A DNA stretch of 64,000 nt, from contig NC_090783.1 of NCBI RefSeq assembly GCF_040054535.1, positions 590,501-654,500 on the forward strand. The letters run 5' to 3'. The position numbers and the translations under genes are program-made. Within the stretch, counting starts at the first letter, position 1, and the number at the start of each line of letters is the position of its first letter. Positions 1 to 34,794 of the stretch are shown piece by piece. The notes below the pieces were generated by a model. That model worked only from the letters and a program-made list of their open reading frames with translations. It was not told where the DNA came from and did no database searches. This DNA comes from Antennarius striatus. Lineage: Eukaryota > Chordata > Actinopteri > Lophiiformes > Antennariidae.

Positions 1-353
1 AAAAATATTTTTAGCTTAATTCAGGTTAGTTTGGTTAGTTTTAGCTTTCGGTAAGCTAGCTTTTTGTTTTTGTTCAGGGGGCTGTATACAACATATATAT
101 GTACATGCTTAATCTTGTATAGAAAGTGTAAAGACAATTTCCCGTCTTCAGGACTAATAAAGGGTGATACTTCTTCTAAATTACCTTATCAAAGGTAGCC
201 TTAGCATTGTTCAGTGTGATTGGGCGGTTGGGTCTGGGAAGAGTATGCTAACTGTGTGTTTGCTAATTTTACGTCAAATACTTTAAATATATTAAGTGTG
301 TGGGATTTATTCTCTGGCTGATTTGTGATGTCTGGGGTGTTTTTATTGTCTGT

Positions 354-452
354 TTGGTACCTCTACTTACGAATGTCTCTACTTACGAAATTTTCTACTT
401 ACATAATTTCTTCCAGAACCAATTAATTTCGTAAGTAGAGGTACCACTGTGT
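354..452. mobile_element. Fold-back MITE fragment
   Basis: The end 'cgtaagtagaggtaccact' is the reverse complement of the beginning 'ggtacctctacttacg', so the stretch can fold into a hairpin. The same termini bound the 667-bp TA-flanked element at 57276-57942, so this looks like a short deletion derivative of that family. There is no coding capacity. Confidence 0.6.
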
Positions 453-1179
453 ATAACTGCTATTATTTTAGATACTTTTCCAACACTACACAGCTTCTTA
501 CACTAAGTCACGAGGTCTGAATCACAGAATTTGTGCCAGTCGGGGTTCTCAGTAAACTGAACCCACTGGTGTCTGACAAAATTAAAAAATATTCACGGAA
601 AGGAAACCAGTGAATTGGACGTTTGACAAAAGTCAGCGTAGAAAGATGAAGGTTTTCATGAATAAAACTACGAGCCAATTGACAAACGACCCAAACCTCA
701 AAGAGGCGTGTGGGAAAAGTTGTTCAAGAAAAAACTGGTTGGAACAGCAAAGGAAGCCCCTTCCCCTCCCCCAGGCACCCCAGATCCAGGGTGAACCTTA
801 ACCCTGGTCAGACTCTGGTCAGGAAAATGTTTTTCTACTTAATAAGGAGGTTATGATTAATATTATTATTACTGACATGAGAATAAAGTAAATTCTATCA
901 AAGCTTTGGACTCGGTTCACACGAGCAGCAGCTGGATGAGGAAGAGAATCAACAATTCAAGAGTCTCATAGGAGTGTGTCATGGTGACCTTTGACCCCTG
1001 ACACCTATGATAAATTGATGAGTTTGGACCCGACTCTGAACAAATTATTGAACACCTGATAGATTACTGATAATCCAACTCACATAATTCAAATCACATG
1101 AACGTAGTATTTTGTTCACATTTGAACAACCAAAAAAATAAAAATAATCCCCAAAACATCAGATTCCAAAGCTGTTTAC

Positions 1180-1500
1180 ACCAGTCCACTGGACTTTAAG
1201 GAAGTGTCTTGAAGACATTTCTCCTCTCATCCAAGAGGCTTCTTCAGTTCTTGTGGTAGCTGGTCTTGCCTCACTTTATTAACCCTGTGTGGTGTGGTCA
1301 GTGCTATCCACATTCCAATGAACGTAGTTGAAACCCGTCTGGCTCCTCACCAATGGTTGATGGGGGTGTCAAACGGGGTCGTTGAAATGAGAGTTTCACC
1401 GAGACTTTGCATACAAATGAGGGTCATTAGCATGAGACACATCACATGGGTTAATCTGCTGAGTCGTTCTTTTAGGGAGTTTTGAAAGGACCTGATTGTA
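1180..1500. repeat. Interspersed repeat, second copy at 16200-16280
   Basis: The segment 'cactggac..taagga..cttgaagac.tttc..ctctcatccaagaggcttcttcag' matches 16200-16280 closely. The longer copy here continues to about 1500 with no ORF of note. It is a non-coding repeat; its class is not clear from the sequence. Confidence 0.55.
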
Positions 1501-1529
1501 AATAGGCAAAAGGTGTCCATGTTCTTTCG

Positions 1530-1746
1530 CATGGGGGTTCACATGGGGTACAGGTGCAAATATTAGGGTTCACATAGGGTACAGGTGCAACAATCAGGGT
1601 TCATAGGGGGTACAGATGCAACAATCAGGGTTCATAGGGGGTACAGATGCAACAATCAGGGTTCATAGGGGGTACAGATACAACAATCAGGGTTCATAGG
1701 GGGTACAGATGCAACAATCAGGGTTCATAGGGGGTACAGATGCAAC
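1530..1746. repeat. 31-bp minisatellite
   Basis: About six head-to-tail units of 'gggttcatagggggtacagatgcaacaatca' type, the last four nearly identical and the first two diverged (cacatagggtacaggtgc). It lies about 1 kb upstream of the C3 start codon. No function is evident. Confidence 0.85.
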
Positions 1747-2539
1747 TACAGGAACACAGAGGAAGAAGAGCTTCTAGGAAAGGTGTTGGACATGGAGGAA
1801 AACGCTGAGGAAGACGAACAATCAACGGTGAACTTCCTGCATCTATTGTACGAAATGTCCTTCGGGGGGGGGGGGGGGGTAATCATCTGGACACCCCGAG
1901 AAGGAACAGGTAACTTTCTATTGTTGTGGAACATTTGACATACAGAACACTAGACTGTCAGTACAACACTCGGTACTATAGTACTTTTACCGCCTCTATA
2001 CTGTATGTTCATAAGTGGATTTTCCTTGTTGTAAAATTGAAAGACACCGAATGAGTGTACGAGGATGGCTCTTGTCTCCTTCAAAATAATGTTGTTCATG
2101 AAATCTGGCAGGAAGTGACTGTAGACAAAGTCTGCTGATGGAATGGACAGACATCAGTGAGTGTCGACTGGACAAACTTTCCGGTAACATTTTTGTAAAG
2201 AATGTTTTGTTGTTGAATACCTGGGTGTTCAGTAATTTAGGAACATCTGTTGCATGTATTATAACAAGATCCATTCAAAATCTTGAATTCACTGAGTCAC
2301 AGAAACATTTGAGTACTTCTCAAATGACTATTGGAGAACGTTCCCTGCTACTTTCATGACGCCGATTCCTGGTGTCCATGTTTTCCTCATGTGCAAATAC
2401 AGTCTCAGAATAACAATTACGAAATTAGGAATTTCCTTAAAAATGCAAAGGAGCTGCTTCTCTTCACTGCTGCAATAGGTTAGTCAAATATTTAAAACTG
2501 TCATTGATTTCCCCGTTTATCTTTTTCGTCCGAGCAGAG

Positions 2540-2690
2540 ATAGCAGGGAATTTCTCAACAGCTGCTGGGAAATCATGTGTTTGTCTGTTTGTGCTTCAGC
2601 ATGTTCGCCAAGTACTTTGGAGCAGTGGAGTGAGGGAGGATTCTGGATAAATGGAAGGTTCTGCAGAGGGACAGCCGATCAGTATCGGGT
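2540..2690 (+). promoter_or_regulatory. Putative C3 proximal promoter with kB-like and IL-6 (CTGGGAA) motifs
   Basis: Upstream of the C3 start there is a GGGAATTTCT at 2546-2555, close to the NF-kB consensus, and a CTGGGAA at 2565-2571, the core of the type-II acute-phase (IL-6/STAT3) element. C3 is known as an acute-phase gene driven by such factors. A short upstream reading frame begins at 2651 (ATGGAAGG) and ends before the main ATG. No clear TATA box is seen. The transcription start is not determined by the sequence, so this call is inference from motif position only. Confidence 0.35.
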
Positions 2691-2696
2691 AGGAGG

Positions 2697-26743
<24,047 letters not shown>

Positions 26744-26801
26744 TGGAAATCTTCTGATCTCACTTTGCTCTACTCTGTTGTAAAATGTGGACTGGGATGA
26801 A

Positions 26802-26807
26802 ATTAAA
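26802..26807 (+). terminator. C3 polyadenylation signal ATTAAA
   Basis: ATTAAA lies 58 nt after the C3 stop codon, a common vertebrate variant of AATAAA. The position fits the short 3' UTR of C3 genes. No AATAAA is closer. Confidence 0.55.
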
Positions 26808-26937
26808 GAACTGGAAGATCTGAGGAAACTAAAGTGTCCTAATCTCCTTGTCTCCTTATTCTTTATTACATTTTAATATTTTCACTGCAGCGTAGCCGCT
26901 GTCGCTAATTCAAATATCAAACACAACCACCTTGTCT

Positions 26938-28590
26938 GGCTCAAGGGTCACGAGGGTTTCTGGAGCCTATCCAAGCTGGCTAAGGTTGAGAGGTGGGGTA
27001 CATCCCAGACGCTTCACCAACCCATCTCTCTCTCACACATAAACTAACTGAAAATCACAAGGAGGAGCAAAGTAACAATTAAACAAAAAATCACCTTGAA
27101 GAGAAGAACTAGTAGTCCTGGAAATTGCAGACGAACTTTATCAGGAACTTGCAGGAACCGAAAGTTTCTTCTGGCACCGAGAATGGCTTGAGCCTGGCTC
27201 CAATACCCACCTGATCACCACCAGGTGCGGGAACACCTTGGGTTGTCTGGGCATCCCGGCTCCAACTGCTGTCCCTGCGACCCAGATCTGGACTACTGTC
27301 TGAACCTTGAGAAATTATGAAACGGGTCCTGTTTTGTAAGTAATCTTTGAGATATCTTGAATCTGGGATTCAAATGATAATGATGTCATGGGAACAAACA
27401 GTGGTAAAGGGTTCAAGAAACCCAACATGTGATTGCCATTATTTTAGACAATGAAAGAGAATTATAGAGATGAATGTCTGGAGTGGTGAACACGGCCATC
27501 TGGGCAACTGAGTTGGTGGTCAGAGAGGCACAGGAGGACTCTCCAGACCTGGGGAATGGTCTGCCTGACCGACTGTTTGTCCCTCTTGTGGTATTCTCCT
27601 AAATTCTGCAATGGGAGCATTCCTCCAAATTAACCCGTCACCCCACAATCCACCGAACTCTTCAAATCCTCCGGCACCGTTTCCAGCAGCCCAGCGTTCC
27701 TCTGGATATAATGGAGTTTGTCGCTGCCTGCATGTCTATGCCTGCAGTAAGGCATCCCTTCAGCCACCAACCGGTCTGCTCCACCCCTTACCCATCCCCA
27801 GCTGACCCTTGTCCCACTTCGCCCCGGGCCACGTCGACGTACTGGACCTACAAGGTTGAAAATCCAGTGACCATGTGGCATTGTAGGCTCAAAAATGTCA
27901 GGAGAGAATAATATTCCCAAAGGATCTGGGGGGACGATAAACTAAGAGAAGTGACAAATAAGTGCTATAGAAATATGAGTGTAAAAGGGAAATAATAGCG
28001 TGACCCCACCAACGGTACAAAAGAAGCACATTGGGTTTAAAGTATGGGACACAATATTAAAAAAACAAATAGCTCAAGAACTGGGATTTCTGATCCGACG
28101 AGTTCTGAAATGATAAATAAAGAATGAAAACATGAGGTATTGGAAAAGATGGAAAATGATTTGAAATTCACTCAGATTTTGGCCCAAGACTGTATTTCTT
28201 AGAAATTGTGTAGAAAACAAACACATCACGTCCTGCTTTGGTTCCTGTGGAGGTTGACAGGGGAAGGGCCGTCCCTCGTCAACAAGAAACACTAAACACA
28301 AATTCTCAAGAACAGAGAACCAGAAAAGTGGGTTGAGTATTTAAAATCAGACACATAGAGTCCTGGACCCGATGCTCAACCATATGGAGTCATCAGCCAC
28401 AAGTTTCATGTCTATTCCAGTAATCAACAAGCCCTGTGGCTCATAAAAGAGGAAGAGGAGAACAGATGATGCAGGTCAAACTTTAACTGAATTAAAGACC
28501 AGGAAGTGACGCGGAAGATATTGTGAGGGTGAAGGTTTATCAATGTCATCTGTTGGTTGGTCATGAAAGCTGTTAGTTCCTTCTGTGAAC
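26938..28590. other. Intergenic DNA between C3 and the first zinc-finger gene
   Basis: 26938-27030 is a copy of the 'gtcacgagggtttctggagcctatcc' repeat. 27080-27960 looks like decayed retroelement sequence (minus frame 27920-27630, no catalytic motif). I see no gene in 27960-28590. Confidence 0.5.
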
Positions 28591-28600
28591 TGAGTGGGAG

Positions 28601-29183
28601 GTTGTGATTCAGTGTCTGTCCAGACGGTGGCGCCAAACCGGAAGCAGAGCGAGCAGGAAAACGGAGAAGAAGAAGCAGCGCTCGGCTATTGCTAACAGCC
28701 CCAGCAGCGGTAGAAGTTGTCAGGCCTCGCCAGCCGGTGAAGCTTGGAGAAATCCCAAAGAGGCTTTCTGGCGTCTTTCTGTGTGAACAGCTGTCAGAAG
28801 AGACTCTGTTCTGTTCTCTGGACCGGAAGACGCTCAACAAGGAAACTTTCTGCTTCCGCCCCGACGAGCTAACGCAGCTAGCTTAGCCTGCTAGCCGGAA
28901 ACCATCTTGTGGACTCGGAGCACATCAGCGAACAGATTGTAAAGGATCGTGTCTGGAGGAAAAGTTGTGCTGTGAACGAGTCAAAATGTGTGACGTCCAA
29001 ACGCTGAGAGCTTTTGTCCTGCAGCGACTAACTGCTGCTGCTGAAGACATCATGGAGCAGTTTGAAAGAACGTTAGCAAACCACGAGAACCAGGAGCAGC
29101 TTTGTGGACGACAGAAGCTCCTGGACGGTGTCTTCGGTCCTCAGGTCCACCTCCAGACAGCAGGTGGGTTCAGTCTGGTTCTG
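28601..29183 (+). promoter_or_regulatory. Zinc-finger 5' module: promoter, 5' UTR and exon 1 (duplicate of 50722-51304)
   Basis: This 583-bp block recurs at a constant offset of 22,121 bp (50722-51304), and I found no difference by eye. It contains the upstream region and 5' UTR, the exon 1 coding sequence (ATG at 28986) and the first 20 bp of the intron. The homology stops abruptly at 29183, where the minisatellite leader begins. A shorter diverged copy of its beginning ('agtgtctgtccagacggtgg') is at 36274-36296. Confidence 0.8.
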
Positions 29184-32100
29184 TGTGCGGGATGGAACCC
29201 ACAGCGGTACTGACTGTAGGGATTACTGTAGGGATTACTGTAGGGATTACTGTAGGGATTACTGTAGGGATTACTGTAGGGATTACTGTAGGGATTACTG
29301 TAGGGACTACTGTAGGGATTACTGTAGGGACTACTGTAGGGATTACTGTAGGGGTTACTGTAGGGACTACTGTAGGGATTACTGTAGGGATTACTGTAGG
29401 GATTACTGTAGGGATTACTGTAGGGACTACTGTAGGGACTACTGTAGGGATTACTGTAGGGATTACTGTAGGGACTACTGTAGGGATTACTGTAGGGATT
29501 ATTGTAGGGATTACTGTAGGGATTACTGTAGGGATTACTGTAGGGATTACTGTAGGGGTTACTGTAGGGACTACTGTAGGGATTACTGTAGGGATTACTG
29601 TAGGGACTACTGTAGGGATTACTGTAGGGATTACTGTAGGGACTACTGTAGGGATTACTGTAGGGATTACTGTAGGGATTACTGTAGGGATTACTGTAGG
29701 GATTATTGTAGGGATTACTGTAGGGATTACTGTAGGGACTACTGTAGGGACTACTGTAGGGATTACTGTAGGGACTACTGTAGGGATTACTGTAGGGATT
29801 ACTGTAGGGATTACTGTAGGGATTACTGTAGGGATTACTGTAGGGACTACTGTAGGGATTACTGTAGGGATAACTGTAGGGATTACTGTAGGGAGTACTG
29901 TAGGGATTACTGTAGGGATTATTGTAGGGATTACTGTAGGGATTACTGTAGGGACTACTGTAGGGATTACTGTAGGGGTTACTGTAGGGATTACTGTAGG
30001 GGTTACTGTAGGGATTACTGTAGGGATTACTGTAGGGATTACTGTAGGGATTACTGTAGGGACTACTGTAGGGGTTACTGTAGGGATTACTGTAGGGATT
30101 ACTGTAGGGATTACTGTAGGGATTACTGTAGGGATTACTGTAGGGACTACTGTAGGGATTACTGTAGGGATTACTGTAGGGATTATTGTAGGGATTACTG
30201 TAGGGATTACTGTAGGGATTACTGTAGGGATTACTGTAGGGGTTACTGTAGGGACTACTGTAGGGATTACTGTAGGGACTACTGTAGGGATTACTGTAGG
30301 GATTACTGTAGGGACTACTGTAGGGATTACTGTAGGGATTACTGTAGGGATTACTGTAGGGATTATTGTAGGGATTACTGTAGGGATTACTGTAGGGACT
30401 ACTGTAGGGACTACTGTAGGGATTACTGTAGGGACTACTGTAGGGATTACTGTAGGGATTACTGTAGGGATTACTGTAGGGATTACTGTAGGGATTACTG
30501 TAGGGACTACTGTAGGGATTACTGTAGGGATAACTGTAGGGATTACTGTAGGGAGTACTGTAGGGATTACTGTAGGGATTATTGTAGGGATTACTGTAGG
30601 GATTACTGTAGGGACTACTGTAGGGATTACTGTAGGGAGTAATGTAGGGAGTAATCTAGGGAGTACTGTAGGGATTACTGTAGGGGTTACTGTAGGGACT
30701 ACTGTAGGGATTACTGTAGGGGTTACTGTAGGGATTACTGTAGGGACTACTGTAGGGACTACTGTAGGGATTACTGTAGGGATTACTGTAGGGACTACTG
30801 TAGGGATTACTGTAGGGACTACTGTAGGGGTTACTGTAGGGACTACTGTAGGGATTACTGTAGGGACTACTGTCGGGAGTACTGTAGGGGTTACTTTAGG
30901 AACTACTGTAGGGATTACTGTCCGGAGTACTGTAGGGATTACTGTCGGGATTACTGTCGGGATTACTGTAGAGATTGGGAGGTGTCAACTCACCTCCGGA
31001 GCACTGCCGAGGCACCTTTGAGCAAGGTGCCATCCCATTTACAAATTGCTCATTTTAGGCGCACCAAGAAGGAGCTGCCTGCCACTCTACCTGCTTTCCA
31101 TGCCTACAGGCCCCCTTGTGTGTGGTGTGTGTATTACAGGGGTCTGTACACAGTAATATGCATGCGTGTGATTTGATTTGATTGACTAACAAAAACTAGA
31201 GTGTGCGTTCTTAATTTCGCTTCGGGGATTATAACAGTGTATTAAATTAAATTAAAATTACTGTCAGGATTACTGTCAGGAGTACTGTCGGGATTACTGT
31301 CAGGATTACTGTAGGGACTACTGTAGGGATTACTGTAGGGATTACTGTAGGGATTACTGTAGGGATTACTGTAGGGATTACTGTAGGGACTACTGTAGGG
31401 ATTACTGTAGGGATAACTGTAGGGATTACTGTAGGGAGTACTGTAGGGATTACTGTAGGGATTATTGTAGGGATTACTGTAGGGATTACTGTAGGGACTA
31501 CTGTAGGGATTACTGTAGGGGTTACTGTAGGGATTACTGTAGGGGTTACTGTAGGGATTACTGTAGGGATTACTGTAGGGATTACTGTAGGGATTACTGT
31601 AGGGATTACTGTAGGGACTACTGTAGGGGTTACTGTAGGGATTACTGTAGGGATTACTGTAGGGATTACTGTAGGGATTACTGTAGGGACTACTGTAGGG
31701 ATTACTGTAGGGACTACTGTAGGGATTACTGTAGGGATTACTGTAGGGATTACTGTAGGGATTACTGTAGGGATTACTGTAGGGACTACTGTCGGGAGTA
31801 CTGTAGGAACTACTGTAGAGATTACTGTAGGGTCAACAGCACCGATGGCGGTCGTTGTTAACCTGGACCTCGACCGATCCGGTATGGAAGTCATAGGTTT
31901 GATTCGTATGTTTGATTTGGCAAAAGTTTTACGCTGGATGCCCTTGCTGACGCAACCCTCTGTATTTATCCGGGCTTGGGACCGGCACAATAAGACAATG
32001 GCTTGTGTCCTCTTGCGGCTACAATGTATGAATTTTTTTGTTTTTCAGACGTCCAGCTGATGTTGGTGACTAAACAAGAGGTTGATCCTGAACAGCAGGA

Positions 32101-33076
32101 TTTAAAGTCCAATCTGGACCAGGAGATCCAACCAGAACCTCCACACATCAAAGAAGAACCGAAGGAAGTCCAGACCAATCAGGAAAACGAGCAGCTGCAA
32201 GGGATGGATGATGATAATGATGTCGCAGAGTTAATATTCTCTTCAGTCACTGTGAAGAGTGAAGATGATGATGAAGAGATGCCTCAGTCCTCACGTCTTC
32301 CGGATGAAGACATGAAAACAGAGGCTGTTTACTATGACTACGAAGGCCCGGGACCAGATGAAGACCAGATGTCACACTCCTCTGAACCAGAGGACCTGGA
32401 GGAGACCAGTGAATCTCAGTCAGACTTCAACCAATTGAGGAACAACCAAGAACCTGGATGTTTTCCTGGAAATCCACCAGTTAGCTTCTCTGAAGGTGGT
32501 TCCTGCTCTGGTGACGGGAAACTTCTGCAGGAACAAAGTGGAGTTCAGACAGGAAAGAAAACATTCAGTTGTCCATTTTGTGAACTGACTTTTTCGTTCA
32601 GATCAGATCGTCAGCGCCACATGATGCTCCACACAGGTGAGAAGCCCTTCAGCTGTTCGTTCTGTGGCAAAGGATTTAGAGAAAGTCGAGATCTCTGGGT
32701 GCACACAAGAATCCACACAGGAGAGAAACCCTTTAATTGTTCATTGTGCGGTAAAGAATTCAGGCAAGTTCAACATTTAAGACTGCACATGAGTATCCAT
32801 ACAGGACAGAAACCCTTCATTTGTTCAGTGTGCAACAAAGGGTTTAGACGTGGTGGAGACCTAACAGAGCACATGAGAGTCCACACAGGAGAGAGGCCTT
32901 TTATTTGTTCAGTGTGTGAAAAAGGATTTAAACGTGGCGGAGATCTTACAGAACACATGAGAATCCACACGGGAGAGAAACCCTATATTTGTTCAATGTG
33001 CGGTAAAGGGTATAGACAGGGTGGAAGTCTAAGAAAGCATATGAAAACCCACAGCGAGGGGATGCCCACCAGTTGA
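28986..33076 (+). CDS. C2H2 zinc-finger protein, six fingers (two exons, 401 aa)
   Basis: A probable nuclear DNA-binding protein of the large fish C2H2 family. Exon 1 (28986-29163) encodes 59 residues starting MCDVQTLRAF, a leader typical of this family. Exon 2 (32049-33076) begins with the acceptor ttcag|AC, joins in phase 1 to give Q-T-A-D-V-Q, and encodes an acidic linker (EPPHIKEEP, VKSEDDDEE, QMSHSSEPEDLEE) then six fingers from about residue 230. The fingers have regular C-x2-C...H-x3-H spacing and HTGEKPF linkers: FSCPFCEL, FSCSFCGK, FNCSLCGK, FICSVCNK, FICSVCEK, YICSMCGK. The protein ends THSEGMPTS. The 2.9-kb intron is mostly minisatellite. No KRAB, SCAN or BTB domain is visible. The DNA target is unknown. 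Confidence 0.9.
29212..30975. repeat. 12-bp minisatellite (GTAGGGATTACT), block 1, intron of zinc-finger gene
   Basis: About 146 head-to-tail 12-bp units. Variants occur at the seventh to ninth positions (gggattact, gggactact, ggggttact, gggagtact). Because 12 is a multiple of 3, all frames stay open, producing artefactual reading frames of up to 639 codons. A higher-order repeat of 660 bp is visible: 29701-29975 is identical to 30361-30635. Confidence 0.97.
30976..31258 (+). mobile_element. SINE/LINE-tail insertion splitting the minisatellite
   Basis: 'gagcactgccgaggcacctttgagcaaggtgcc', a sequence common in fish repeats, is followed by 'caggggtctgtacacagtaatatg' and a tail 'aatttcgcttcggggattataacagtgtattaaattaaa'. 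The same parts occur at about 23762-23915 and 50363-50415. The 12-bp array resumes directly after it. Confidence 0.65.
31259..31838. repeat. 12-bp minisatellite, block 2
   Basis: About 48 further units of the same 12-bp repeat after the insertion. The first units read 'gtcaggattact' and the last ones 'gtaggaact / gtagagatt', i.e. more diverged at the edges than in the centre, as expected for array ageing by unequal exchange. Non-coding intron DNA continues to the acceptor at 32048. Confidence 0.95.
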
Positions 33077-33079
33077 ACA

Positions 33080-33345
33080 GCTTGTAAGAAAAGCTTTACT
33101 CTGGTAGTTCATTTGAATGAATGTGTGTCATCGACAGAAATGGATTTGAATGAAGATCCCATTTTGTTTTAGTGTAAACTGTTCGTAGATGTGATTCCCT
33201 GATCAATTATCTGGATTGGAGGTGAAACTGACCCCAGTCCCCCTTAAAATCAAGGTGCAAATTATATTTGTGGACTTTCCAAAATCAAACGGGTTTTTTT
33301 TCCAGCTGAGAAGGAGTGTTTTGTTGTGTCTTACCCTCTCCTGAA
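33080..33345 (+). other. 3' UTR of zinc-finger gene 1, homologous to 56560-56785
   Basis: 'tcctgatcaat.atctggattggagg' and 'ttccagc.gagaa.gagtgttttgttg' are shared in order with the sequence after the last zinc-finger exon at 56281. The two zinc-finger loci are therefore duplicates that include their 3' UTR. No perfect AATAAA signal is seen. Confidence 0.65.
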
Positions 33346-33375
33346 CAATTACTCTCTTCTGATTTGGCCCCGGGT

Positions 33376-33795
33376 TCTTACCGAGGGCTTGGCTCATCCA
33401 TGCTTCTCACACAGGCACACAAACAAGTTGGTCCATAATGCAATGACAACTTCCCCAAAACTAAAGACCTCTTCCAGCTCTTACCAAGGGATCCCGAGGC
33501 GTTCCCAGGCCAACTGAGACACATAGTCCCTTCAGTGTGTTCTAGATCTTCCCTGAAGTCTCCTCCTGGTAAGAAATGCCCAGAACATCTCCCCAGGGAG
33601 GTATCCAGGAGGCATTCGAAACAAACGCCTGGGGGGAGGGGGGGGTTTTCCTGGCAAGAACCATGGCCTTGGAATTGAAGGTGCTGATCCACATCCCACT
33701 CGCGTCACACAGCTGCAGACCACCCCAGTGCTTGCTGAAGGTTTGATGATGAATACAGGACATCATCTGCAAAAAGCAGAGATGAAATCCTTTGG
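33376..33795 (-). mobile_element. LINE fragment: RT piece fused to 3' UTR
   Basis: On the minus strand, 33790-33640 reads as a decayed RT segment (LQMMSCIHHQTF region, corresponding to an FADDV catalytic loop, then ISTFNSKAMVLARK). It is followed after a deletion by the element's 3' UTR ('ggatacctccctggggagatgttctgggc', 'ctatgtgtctcagttggcctgggaacgcctcgggatccc'). The catalytic region is degenerate. Confidence 0.65.
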
Positions 33796-33959
33796 TCCTA
33801 AACTGGACTTCTTCTGGCCCCCGGCTGCACATAGAAATTCTGCCTATAAAGTTTACAGTCCATATGAATTCCACAGAAAGATGCTCAGTAAACCATATTC
33901 AATCTCACTGTGTCAATCTAGGGAAATGAATGACTAATATGATCTGTATGACTAAGAGA

Positions 33960-34690
33960 AAAGTAAATAAGAGTCAAGGACAAAATTACTAGGCTGCCCT
34001 TGGTTTTTTGTAACTGTATATCATGTGACTGAAACAGACAGAAAATACAACTTGGGATGCCTGAGGGTGTTCTATACAATTCCACGGCTATTGGTGGAAG
34101 AACAAAGGAATGTTGGCTATTATCAAGGAAACCATGGAAAACAGCTTCGTCAGCTCTTGATTTCTTGAGTTCTTATGTAATATAGGTGAATGTGTAAGAA
34201 TGAATATTCTTCATTTGATCTGTTTGTAATGCATATGCAGATTTACCAGATCTAAAATAAAATTTTAAAAAGTTATAACTATTATGAGCTATTTTTGTTA
34301 CTATATTTGTCCAAACACAAATACCTTTAAAAAAAAAGCAAGAAATGGAGGAAACAAAGTGACTGTGGGCGGAGCCATCTGACATTACCTGTGTCATGTC
34401 CTTCCTATACTTTGATGTAGGCCCACCCCTCTGTTAGAGGCAGAGGTGCTGGGCCACGCCCTGTTTTATGGGTGTATGCCTTCTTCCTGTTGGCTGAGAA
34501 AAAGTTTGTTGGTCTTAATTGTCTTCTTTCTCAAACAGCTGCTTAATATTTACTGTGAAATGTCAGACAGGATGAAACGAGGAGGAACCCCCATGAGATG
34601 CTGCAGAAGTCTGTTTGAACAAAGTTTTTATGTTTCATCCTCAGCTGCGTCCATCTGTTCTTCTCCCCCACGGGATTGGAGCTAAATAAA
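33960..34690. other. Intergenic, nothing recognised
   Basis: Short frames only. No repeat family or gene was recognised by eye. Confidence 0.45.
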
Positions 34691-34794
34691 GTAAATGAAT
34701 AGAAAACCGCTTGAAGACTATCGTCTGATGTCCAAGAAGATGAACAAGTTCATGGGTTCTAATGATCAAGTTCCACGTCACCTTGGACTCATCT

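Larger units (their letters stand above)
1..2690. other. 5' flank of C3: repeats, no gene recognised
   Basis: I find no convincing coding exon here; the short open frames lack codon or family signals. The stretch holds several interspersed repeats. About 70-175 is a LINE/SINE 3' tail (the 'caatttcccgtcttcaggactaataaag' type, seen again near 23860 and 31200). About 354-452 is a palindromic MITE fragment. About 1180-1500 is a fish repeat containing 'ctctcatccaagaggcttcttcag', also present at 16210-16280. A 31-bp minisatellite lies at 1530-1746. A C/G homopolymer occurs at 1866-1879. Confidence 0.6.

Noticed and set aside
29102-31021. 639-codon frame of GITVGTTVGITVG-type repeats and a 512-codon CRDY frame
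   Set aside because: Artefact of a 12-bp minisatellite, whose period is a multiple of 3 and keeps every frame open. It lies inside the intron of a zinc-finger gene.
29212-31838. CRISPR array
   Set aside because: Units are 12 bp head to tail with no spacers, in an animal genome.
31247-31990. Minus-strand 247-codon IPTVIPTV repeat frame
   Set aside because: The reverse strand of the same minisatellite; no independent coding evidence.
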